From: Candidatus Firestoneibacteriota bacterium
Lineage (GTDB): Bacteria > Oederibacteriota > JAAXVQ01
DNA: 5,433 nucleotides
NCBI GenBank assembly: GCA_013335425.1
Contig: JAAXVQ010000169.1
Coordinates: 1-5,433, forward strand
Direction of reading: 5' to 3'
Shown piece after piece: positions 1 through 5,342 of this stretch (its first letter is position 1; each line of letters begins with the position of its first letter). Below the pieces are notes generated by a model that worked only from the letters and a program-made list of their open reading frames with translations, was not told the DNA's origin and searched no databases. The position numbers and the translations under genes are program-made.

Positions 1-1005
1 AAAAAACTCCAGGATCAACAACACCAGGGCCGGCAACGCGGCCCAGAGATAAAATTCCTGATATTTCATTTTTTTCTTTTTTTCCGTATGGGTCGTTTTG
101 GTCAAGCGGCTGATATCGGCATAGGCCTGCAACAATGCCTGGCTGGAGGCCGTGGAATAATAGACTCCTCCGGTTTCTTCCGCGGCTTTTTTCAAAAAAA
201 CTTCGTCCAATTTGGTGACCACAGGCGCCCCGTTGTAGAGTTTGACCCGGGGTTGCCCTTTTTCATCCGTACCGTCGGGTATTTGAGCCCCGCCGGGTGT
301 GCCGATGCCGATGGTGTAAATCTTAGTGCCGGCTTCCTTGGCTTTCTTCAGGGCTTGTTCCGGATCGCTCCCCCGCGTGTTTTCCCCGTCGGTCACCAAA
401 ACCAAAACGGCATTTTTTTGATTTTCCTTGCCGATTTTGTCCAAAGAAAAATTAATGGCATCCCCGATGGCTGTCCCGTCTACCGGCAAAAAATCCGTGT
501 TGATGATGTCCATCATCATTTTGGCGGTCCGGTAATCCAGGGTCAGCGGCGACTGCAACGAGACGGAACCGGCAAAAACCACCAACCCCACGCGGTCCGT
601 GCTCAAGCCCTCCACAAAATCCTTCAGCGCGGCCTTGGTCGCCTGCATGCGGCTGGGCTGCAAATCGGTGGCTTTCATGGACGCGGACAAATCAACCACC
701 AGCATAATGTCCAAACCTTTTTCCGTCACTTGCTCTTCCTCGGCTTTCGGATACCCGCCGGGACGGGCCAGCGCCAGAACCAACAGGATCAGGCCCAAGG
801 AGTAAAGCAACAGCCGGGGAAAAACCGCCTGCTTGGGCCCCAGCTGCCCGGCGTTCTGTTCCAAAAACAGGGAAAGTTCGGAAAATTTGGCCAACGCCTT
901 GCGCCGCCGGGAAAACTCCAGGGCCTTGAAAAAAACCAGCAAGGGGACAACCGCCAGCAGCCACAGCAGTTTGGGTTCAATGAAGGTCAGCTCGGAAAAG
1001 TTCAT
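1..1005 (-). CDS. batB: BatB-like membrane-anchored VWA protein (C-terminus cut by window edge)
   Basis: The minus-strand frame is open for 335 codons from the ATG at 1005 to the window edge with no stop. My own translation shows a first hydrophobic helix (about residues 13-27), a second (about 65-80) ending in ARP, then a von Willebrand factor A domain from about residue 97. The MIDAS is complete: DLSASM (D105, S107, S109), T178 in DGTAIGD and D206 in LVTDGEN. A lysine-rich linker (309-314) precedes a C-terminal membrane helix from about 317 that runs off the window. This helix-helix-VWA-helix plan is that of BatA/BatB. The ATG overlaps the batA stop by 4 bases (ATGA), and a GAGG lies 8 bases upstream (1014-1017), so translation is probably coupled. 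The VWA domain should face the cytoplasm and bind a divalent metal and a protein partner; this is family knowledge. Calling it BatB rather than a second BatA rests on gene order. Only a few residues are probably missing. Confidence 0.88.
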   Translation of the reverse strand, partial: MNFSELTFIEPKLLWLLAVVPLLVFFKALEFSRRRKALAKFSELSLFLEQNAGQLGPKQAVFPRLLLYSLGLILLVLALARPGGYPKAEEEQVTEKGLDIMLVVDLSASMKATDLQPSRMQATKAALKDFVEGLSTDRVGLVVFAGSVSLQSPLTLDYRTAKMMMDIINTDFLPVDGTAIGDAINFSLDKIGKENQKNAVLVLVTDGENTRGSDPEQALKKAKEAGTKIYTIGIGTPGGAQIPDGTDEKGQPRVKLYNGAPVVTKLDEVFLKKAAEETGGVYYSTASSQALLQAYADISRLTKTTHTEKKKKMKYQEFYLWAALPALVLLILEFF

Positions 1006-2000
1006 GTCAGGGACCTCAACCACGTGGCGGCCAGCAGAGACTCCAACACCAAGGCCAAAACCGCCCCGCCTAAAAACAGATAAAAAAGCTCCCGGTAGTG
1101 CGGATCTTTGCGCTTTTTCTCGTCTTTGATCAGTTTCCCGATGCGGGCGTAAACTTCCCCCAGCGTTTTCTCATCCGTGGCCCGGAAATACTCCCCGCCG
1201 GTCTTGGCGGCCATCTGCTCCATGAGCTTGTCGTTGGGTTCTTCCCAATTGGCGGGCTTGCCGTCGACGATGTAGGGGCGCTTTACCCCGAACTGATCTT
1301 TGGTGTAAATGGGCGCACCGCCCTTGGCCCCGATGCCGATGGCGTAAATGCGGATCTTGCGCAGCGAGGCGATTTCCACGGCTTTAAGCGGGTCTTCGCC
1401 CCGGTTGTTGGTGCCGTCGGTGGAGAGCACAATGACATTGGTTTTTCCCGGAAACTCGGAAAGCCGGTTGACGGCCGTTAAAACCCCGTCGCCGATGGCC
1501 GTACCGTCCGCGTCCACCGTGTTTAAATCCATTTCCCGGATGGCGCTGGCGAGCACTTCATGGTCAAGCGTCAGTGGCGACTGGGTAAAACTCTTGGCGC
1601 CGAAGACCACGACGCCGACCTGGTCCTGTTGGGTCCGGCTCACGAAATCCGCCAGGACCTTTTTCTCGGCTGTGATGCGGTCGGGTTTCAAATCTTCGGC
1701 CACCATGGACCCGGAAAGGTCGACCACCAGCATGATGTTGACGCCGCGCAGCTTGACTTCCTCTTCGCCCATGAGCGCCTGCGGGCGGATAACCGCCACG
1801 GTGATGAGGGCCAGTGCCAAAATGCGCAAGCTCACGGGCAAATAGCGCAAGCGCACGGCCAGGGACCGGCGGGCGGCGGCAAAGGGAGCCAAGTTGCCAA
1901 ACGTGATGCCCCGGCGGCGCAGACGTTCGCGCACGACCAGGACCACGACCGCCAAAACCGGCAGTGCCAGCCAGGCAAGCTGGAGGTTCGCCCATTTCAC
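1002..2000 (-). CDS. batA: BatA-like membrane-anchored VWA protein
   Basis: This 332-residue protein has an N-terminal helix (about residues 8-23), an arginine-rich cytoplasmic stretch, a second helix (about 54-71), a VWA domain and a C-terminal helix (about 306-325). The VWA metal site is intact: DLSGSM at 94-99 (D94, S96, S98), T166 in ADGTAIGD and D194 in LSTDGT. Length and plan match BatA of the aerotolerance (Bat) operons, where the VWA proteins are thought to form an inner-membrane complex with MoxR and DUF58 partners. The start is GTG at 1998-2000, which overlaps the DUF58 stop as GTGA. A full AGGAGG lies 8 bases upstream, so the start is well supported despite the rare codon. The stop overlaps the batB start in the same way. 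The neighbouring BatB has the same architecture, so the pair is an old tandem duplication. The BatA/BatB assignment follows gene order; the VWA membrane class is very secure. Confidence 0.92.
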   Translation of the reverse strand: MKWANLQLAWLALPVLAVVVLVVRERLRRRGITFGNLAPFAAARRSLAVRLRYLPVSLRILALALITVAVIRPQALMGEEEVKLRGVNIMLVVDLSGSMVAEDLKPDRITAEKKVLADFVSRTQQDQVGVVVFGAKSFTQSPLTLDHEVLASAIREMDLNTVDADGTAIGDGVLTAVNRLSEFPGKTNVIVLSTDGTNNRGEDPLKAVEIASLRKIRIYAIGIGAKGGAPIYTKDQFGVKRPYIVDGKPANWEEPNDKLMEQMAAKTGGEYFRATDEKTLGEVYARIGKLIKDEKKRKDPHYRELFYLFLGGAVLALVLESLLAATWLRSLT

Positions 2001-2887
2001 CGGATTTTCCTCCTGCGCGCGCGCCGAAAAAACGAAACAATGGCATCCACGAAGGAACGGCTGGTGTCCAGGTACACCAAGTCCGTCTTGCAGCGCCCCA
2101 GCAGATCCTCCAGCTTCTGGCGATGCGCTTCGGCCAACTGCTTGAACTGACGCCGCGCCCGCCGGCTGCCCGTGTCGATCACCGCCCGTTTGCCGGTCTC
2201 GGGGTCTTCCAGCTCCACGATGCCCACATTGGGCATTTCCCGCTCCCGGCGGTCGGTCAAGATGGCGGCAAAAACATCGTGACGGAAATTGGCCAGACGC
2301 AATTTTTCCTCAAAGTCGATGTCCGAAAGAAAATCCGAGATCAAAAAGGCGGTGCATTTTTTCTTGATGATGTGGCTGAGAAACTCCAGCCCGCAGTTCA
2401 AGTCGGTCTTGCGGGATTTGGGTTCGAAGTAGATCATGTCGCGGATCATGCGCATGACGTGGGCGCGCCCCTTGTTGGGCAGGCAGTAATGTTCGATGCG
2501 GTCCGTAAAGATGACCAAACCCACGCGGTCGTGGTTCTTGATGGCGGAAAAAGCCAGCGAGGCGGTGAACTCCACGGCCAGCCGCCGCTTGCTGTGGTTG
2601 ATGGTCCCGAAATCCACGGAACCGGACGCGTCCAGCAGGATCATGAGCGTGCGCTCGCGTTCCTCTTGAAAAAGTTTGATGTGGGGGACGGTGGTGCGGG
2701 CGGTGATGTTCCAGTCGATGTTGCGCACGTCGTCGCCTTCGACGTACTCGCGCACATCGGCAAACTCCATGCCCTGCCCGCGGAAGCGCGAGAGATATGC
2801 CCCTTGCAGCATGTTGTTGACCAGGACGCGGTTGATCAACTCAATCTTGCGCACCTGTTTGAGGACGTCCTTCAAATCCATTTTCAT
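1997..2887 (-). CDS. DUF58 family protein with VWA-like MIDAS domain
   Basis: This 296-residue protein has no signal peptide or membrane helix and should be cytoplasmic. Its N-terminal third carries the DUF58 hallmark: a G-Q-G-M-E-F stretch near 37-42, then R-E-Y-x-x-G-D-D-V-R-N-I-D-W-N at about 46-60, and an E-E-R motif at 75-77. It is followed by a VWA-like fold with DASGS at 86-90 (D86, S88, S90), T161-D162 and an ISDF strand at 183-186. The C-terminus is basic (R-R-A-R-R-R-K). DUF58 proteins almost always sit next to moxR, as here, and are presumed to be the soluble VWA partner of the MoxR ATPase; the molecular function is not established. The ATG at 2887 has GGGAG 8 bases upstream (2896-2900); an ATG two codons later would lie too far from it. 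It is separated from moxR by 67 bases that hold a strong inverted repeat, and its stop overlaps the batA start. Confidence 0.93.
   Translation of the reverse strand: MKMDLKDVLKQVRKIELINRVLVNNMLQGAYLSRFRGQGMEFADVREYVEGDDVRNIDWNITARTTVPHIKLFQEERERTLMILLDASGSVDFGTINHSKRRLAVEFTASLAFSAIKNHDRVGLVIFTDRIEHYCLPNKGRAHVMRMIRDMIYFEPKSRKTDLNCGLEFLSHIIKKKCTAFLISDFLSDIDFEEKLRLANFRHDVFAAILTDRREREMPNVGIVELEDPETGKRAVIDTGSRRARRQFKQLAEAHRQKLEDLLGRCKTDLVYLDTSRSFVDAIVSFFRRARRRKIR
2009..2014 (-). promoter_or_regulatory. Full-consensus ribosome binding site of batA (GTG start)
   Basis: A perfect AGGAGG lies 8 bases before the GTG start of batA and within the last codons of the DUF58 gene. The strong site probably offsets the weaker GTG start and fixes it as the true start. 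Together with the 4-base GTGA overlap it suggests coupled translation of DUF58 and batA. Confidence 0.75.
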
Positions 2888-2913
2888 GCCGGAAACTCCC
2901 GTTCAAGGTCCGC

Positions 2914-2955
2914 GACCGCACCCGGGCTAAAAAACGCCCGGGGGGCGCTGCGGTC
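2914..2955 (-). repeat. Intercistronic inverted repeat between moxR and DUF58
   Basis: Between the moxR stop and the DUF58 ribosome binding site there are two nested perfect arms. The inner one is CCCGGGC (2921-2927) with GCCCGGG (2936-2942) around an 8-base loop. The outer one is GACCGCA (2914-2920) with TGCGGTC (2949-2955). A 6-base bulge (2943-2948) sits on one side only. Fourteen base pairs in all make a stable mRNA hairpin that begins at the moxR stop codon. It could protect the 3' end of the moxR message or modulate expression of the downstream genes. Confidence 0.75.
2929..2948 (-). terminator. Weak terminator-like hairpin inside the operon
   Basis: On the minus strand CGCCC (2947-2943), a CCC loop and GGGCG (2939-2935) form a short all-GC stem, extended by one G-U pair at 2948/2934, and run directly into six T residues (2934-2929). 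This is the form of a weak intrinsic terminator. It shares bases with the larger inverted repeat at 2914-2955, so the two structures exclude each other. The stem is short, so any termination is probably partial. Confidence 0.35.
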
Positions 2956-3938
2956 TACGGCACTTTGACGGCCTTTAGGATCTCGTCCACGATGTTTTCC
3001 GTGCTGATTTCTTCAGCCTCCGCTTCGTAGCTGACAATGATGCGGTGTCGCAAAACGTCATGGGCTATGGCCTTGACGTCGTCGGGGGTCACAAACCCGC
3101 GCCCTTCCATAAAGGCATTGCCCTTGGCGCCGGTGGTGAAGTTCAGGCTGGCCCGCGGCCCCGCCCCGTTCTGAATGAGGTTTTTGATCTTCATGCCGTA
3201 GCGCTCCGGAAAGCGGGTGCATTGCACGATGTCCACGATGTAACGCTTGATCTTGTCGTCGATAAAAATGGCGTTGATGATCTTACGGGCGGTGATGATG
3301 TCGGCGGGCGTGCAGATGGGCCCGGCAATCGGGTTTTCCCCTTTGGTGAAGCGGTTGACGATCTCCACCTCGTCCTCGACCGTGGGATAGCCGATGCGCA
3401 CCTTGAACATGAAACGGTCCAACTGCGCGTCGGGCAGCGAGTAGGTGCCTTCGGATTCCAACGGGTTCTGGGTGGCGAGCACCAAAAACGGCGCTTCCAG
3501 CTTGAAGGTCTGCCCGCCGATGGTCACCTGCTTCTCCTGCATGGCTTCCAGCAAGGCCGCCTGCACTTTGGCCGCCGCGCGGTTGATTTCGTCGGCCAAA
3601 ACGATGTTCGCAAAAATCGGCCCTTTCTTGATGGTGAACTCGCCGGTCTTGGCGTTATAGATGTTGGTCCCGATGATGTCCGAGGGCAGCAAATCCGGGG
3701 TGAATTGGATGCGGGAGAAACGCGCCTGGATGCAGGTGGAGAGCGTCACCACTGCCAGGGTCTTGGCCAATCCCGGCACGCCTTCCAAAAGGATGTGCCC
3801 CTGTGTGAGCAGACCCATCAGCAAGCCCCGGATCATCAGGGGCTGCCCCACCATCACCTTGGCCGATTCGCTCTGAATGCGGCGCAAGGTCTCGCTCATT
3901 TGTTTTCCAACAGCGTCCAGTTCGTGATTTTCCAACAT
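2955..3938 (-). CDS. moxR: MoxR-family AAA+ ATPase
   Basis: This is a 327-residue AAA+ ATPase of the MoxR class. Numbered from the ATG at 3938, it shows Walker A GVPGLAKT (53-60), Walker B with the DE pair in LADEINRA (D116, E117), sensor 1 ATQNP (N158), the LPDAQLDRF box with R175 as likely arginine finger, and sensor 2 in GAGPRA (R262). The C-terminal lid has GRGFVTPDDV followed by LRHRI, typical of MoxR. It should be a cytoplasmic hexameric ATPase acting as a chaperone-like remodeller with VWA partners. Three such partners (DUF58, BatA, BatB) follow in the same operon. I prefer the ATG at 3938 to an in-frame TTG at 3956, because a GAGG lies 7 bases before the ATG and would fall inside the longer reading. 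Sensor 2 is usually GASPRA, so GAGPRA is a mild variant. The gene lies 52 bases after the BatD-like stop. Confidence 0.96.
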   Translation of the reverse strand: MLENHELDAVGKQMSETLRRIQSESAKVMVGQPLMIRGLLMGLLTQGHILLEGVPGLAKTLAVVTLSTCIQARFSRIQFTPDLLPSDIIGTNIYNAKTGEFTIKKGPIFANIVLADEINRAAAKVQAALLEAMQEKQVTIGGQTFKLEAPFLVLATQNPLESEGTYSLPDAQLDRFMFKVRIGYPTVEDEVEIVNRFTKGENPIAGPICTPADIITARKIINAIFIDDKIKRYIVDIVQCTRFPERYGMKIKNLIQNGAGPRASLNFTTGAKGNAFMEGRGFVTPDDVKAIAHDVLRHRIIVSYEAEAEEISTENIVDEILKAVKVP

Positions 3939-3945
3939 GCCGTGA

Positions 3946-3949
3946 CCTC
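3946..3949 (-). promoter_or_regulatory. Ribosome binding site of moxR (decides the start)
   Basis: On the minus strand GAGG is followed by 7 bases and then ATG (3938-3936). This spacing supports the ATG, giving 327 residues, over the in-frame TTG at 3956 that would give 333. The six extra residues (starting MKRGHG) would be encoded across the ribosome binding site itself. Confidence 0.75.
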
Positions 3950-3974
3950 GTTTCAATGCGCGCAGCCGGCTTTA

Positions 3975-3992
3975 AGCGGGCATGTCCCCGCT
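3975..3992. repeat. Small inverted repeat at the batD-like stop
   Basis: AGCGGG (3975-3980) and CCCGCT (3987-3992) form a perfect 6-base-pair dyad with a 6-base loop that overlaps the TAG stop of the BatD-like gene. No T tract follows on the minus strand, so it is not a terminator. It may be incidental or help stabilise the mRNA end. Confidence 0.4.
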
Positions 3993-4992
3993 AGTCCTCG
4001 TCCTCGCCGCGCGGAGTTTTTTTCTTGGCCAAAGCGGGTTGGAAACGGATCCGCCGGCCGGCTTCAATGAATTTTTTCACAATCCCGTGCAGGACGATCA
4101 TTTCATCTTCGTGAGGGACGTACCCGCCGAACTTAGCCTTGTCCGCGGTTTTCAAAAACGTTTCCAACTCCCGCAGGACATCCGGCCCGAAACCGAAAGC
4201 TTTCATCCGGGCGAGCAACGCCTCCGTTCCCAGAACATTGCCGTCGATCCCGAACTTGTTTTGCAGGTAATCCAAAAACGCCCGGGTCAAGGCCGCATAA
4301 TAAGCCTGGAGATTTTCCTGTTCCGCATGGCGGATGGCCTGCTCCAAGCCGCGCAGGGCCGTGTCCTCGGCCGCGGGACCCCGGGTGCGGGGACGACGCA
4401 GCACCCAGACCAAAAGTACCGCCACCGCCAGAATCACACCCCCGACGACGGCCATAAACTTAGGTTGCGCCCAAATTTCCTCACGCGTGGGCGGTGCGGC
4501 CGTTTTGCCTATTTTCGTTTTTTCCGCGGAAGCCCCGGTCCCGGCGGGGGCGTTTTCAGCAGACTCCACTTGAATAAATTGCACCTGCGTCTTGCCGTTT
4601 TTCAATAAATTGGTGGTCGGATCCTGATAGGTGATGATTGCAGCCGCAATGGAAAGCTTCCCCGGTTCATTGGGCCTAAGCAGCCAGAATTTTTTAAGCA
4701 CTTGAACATGCTCAGCGTCTTCATTTTTGGTTTGGGAGGTTTGATATTCGTTGATGACTGAAAACTGGTTGAAGCTCGGCGGCGTGATATTGGGAACCAT
4801 GGTTTGCGTTCCAAAATTGACGGTCACCAGGTACTGGACATTTTCTCCAACTTTGGCTTTTTCCTTATCCAGCATGGCTTCATAGGTAACCTCATCCAAA
4901 GCCGACCCTTTGCCCGGAATGCCCAGCAAGAAAACGCATGCGCAGGCCAAGCCCCAAAGGGACAACCTCGTTCCCCGGAAAACGCGAAACAT
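3991..4992 (-). CDS. batD: Compact BatD-like membrane protein (signal peptide, one beta domain, TM, helical cytoplasmic domain)
   Basis: This 333-residue protein opens with a Sec signal peptide: R3, R6 and R9, a hydrophobic core around 12-25, and a likely cleavage after GSA at 29-31. No proper lipobox precedes C17 or C19. The periplasmic part (about 32-142) looks like one BatD-type beta domain: K-V-G-E-N (47-51), a P-P-S-F-N-Q-F-S-V stretch (71-79), and F-W-L-L-R-P-N-E-P-G-K-L (102-113). A low-complexity linker rich in A, T, K and P (about 145-172) leads to a membrane helix at 179-198. An arginine cluster and a charged helical domain follow (about 207-320; A-Y-Y-A-A-L-T-R-A-F-L-D-Y-L, then K-F-G-I-D-G-N), resembling the cytoplasmic tail of BatD/DUF4381-type proteins. 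Canonical BatD is much longer and usually encoded after batA/batB; this one is short and first. The ATG has AGGAGG 4 bases upstream (4997-5002), a tight spacing. The family call is by pattern, so BatD versus a DUF4381-like protein remains open. Confidence 0.7.
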   Translation of the reverse strand: MFRVFRGTRLSLWGLACACVFLLGIPGKGSALDEVTYEAMLDKEKAKVGENVQYLVTVNFGTQTMVPNITPPSFNQFSVINEYQTSQTKNEDAEHVQVLKKFWLLRPNEPGKLSIAAAIITYQDPTTNLLKNGKTQVQFIQVESAENAPAGTGASAEKTKIGKTAAPPTREEIWAQPKFMAVVGGVILAVAVLLVWVLRRPRTRGPAAEDTALRGLEQAIRHAEQENLQAYYAALTRAFLDYLQNKFGIDGNVLGTEALLARMKAFGFGPDVLRELETFLKTADKAKFGGYVPHEDEMIVLHGIVKKFIEAGRRIRFQPALAKKKTPRGEDED

Positions 4993-5047
4993 GAAGCCTC
5001 CTGACCAAAACTATAAAACCGCCTTATTTAACGGCAAATTCTTAAAC

Positions 5048-5076
5048 ACATTAACAAAATTTTCAATAAAAGTCAA
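5048..5076 (-). promoter_or_regulatory. Candidate sigma-70-type promoter for the bat operon
   Basis: On the minus strand TTGACT (5076-5071) matches the -35 consensus at 5 of 6 positions. Exactly 17 bases later is TAATGT (5053-5048), a poor -10 (3 of 6) but preceded by TGT, the extended -10 arrangement. Transcription would begin near 5041 and leave a leader of about 50 bases before the ATG at 4992. It is the best candidate I found in this region for driving the operon, but it is judged by eye. Confidence 0.4.
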
Positions 5077-5153
5077 GTTAAGGGCCCGATGGGAACAGAC
5101 CAGCCTAACCGGGTTACTTTTTAAATTTATATGAAATTATTCAGCGTATATCC

Positions 5154-5179
5154 GGCGTTTATCTTCTCTCTAAAACGCC
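5154..5179. repeat. Inverted repeat in the divergent intergenic region
   Basis: GGCGTTT (5154-5160) and AAACGCC (5173-5179) are perfect 7-base arms separated by 12 bases. The right arm can also pair with GCGTT at 5185-5189 through AACGC (5174-5178), giving two competing stems. It lies between the two candidate promoters; neither stem is followed by a T tract, so I do not call it a terminator. Confidence 0.4.
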
Positions 5180-5203
5180 TTCCTGCGTTGGGCGCCAATA
5201 CTC

Positions 5204-5232
5204 TGTACAAAAGAACAAATTTGAGATAAAAT
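5204..5232 (+). promoter_or_regulatory. Candidate plus-strand promoter for the gene at 5343
   Basis: TGTACA (5204-5209, 4 of 6 to the -35 consensus) is followed after 17 bases by TAAAAT (5227-5232, 5 of 6 to the -10). The expected transcript would have a leader of about 100 bases before the ATG at 5343. In AT-rich DNA such matches arise easily by chance, so support is modest. Confidence 0.3.
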
Positions 5233-5235
5233 CTC
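5223..5235. promoter_or_regulatory. Operator-like dyad over the candidate -10
   Basis: GAGAT (5223-5227), AAA, ATCTC (5231-5235) is a perfect 5+3+5 dyad that coincides with the TAAAAT -10 candidate. A repressor bound here would block that promoter. There is no second copy in the window to support a regulon motif. Confidence 0.25.
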
Positions 5236-5342
5236 TATATAAATTGACGAAATAATGAAAAAGAATCAACACGGGCCCAGATAGTTTTTCCGAATACTTG
5301 TTTCAATCGCAATTATGTTTGAATGTGCTTCCGGGAGAACGC

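Larger units (their letters stand above)
4993..5342. other. Divergent AT-rich intergenic region
   Basis: These 350 bases separate the minus-strand operon from the plus-strand gene at 5343. I see no coding frame with a convincing start and ribosome binding site, and no tRNA or rRNA. It holds the two candidate promoters, an operator-like dyad and one inverted repeat, listed separately. Its base composition is clearly AT-richer than the genes around it, as expected for a promoter region. Confidence 0.7.

Noticed and set aside
88..1083. 331-codon open frame on the plus strand opposite batB
   Set aside because: It is a shadow of the BatB frame, which shows a complete VWA domain and membrane helices. 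The plus-strand product is a Q/G/F-rich low-information sequence with no good ribosome binding site.
1964..2968. 334-codon open frame on the plus strand opposite DUF58
   Set aside because: It is antisense to a gene with clear DUF58 and MIDAS motifs; it crosses gene boundaries and has no domain signature.
3939..3956. TTG start for MoxR giving six extra residues
   Set aside because: The ribosome binding site for the ATG at 3938 lies inside this extension, and TTG is the rarer start. No comparable site precedes the TTG at proper spacing.
3045..4070. 341-codon open frame on the plus strand opposite moxR
   Set aside because: It is antisense to a clear MoxR ATPase with all AAA+ motifs. Its translation is rich in H, Q, G and D with no recognisable domain, as expected from the codon bias of the real gene read backwards.
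4938..4945. Lipoprotein signal at C17 or C19 of the BatD-like protein
   Set aside because: The residues before each cysteine do not fit a lipobox, and the hydrophobic core continues past them to a normal GSA signal peptidase I site at 29-31.
4910..5134. 74-codon plus-strand frame over the batD start and promoter
   Set aside because: It is antisense to the signal peptide and leader of the BatD-like gene, has no ribosome binding site of note and shows no protein-like pattern.
5082..5278. GGGCCC occurring twice (5082-5087 and 5273-5278) as a possible binding-site pair
   Set aside because: Shared identity is limited to about seven bases in a region flanked by GC-rich genes; this is too short to separate from chance.
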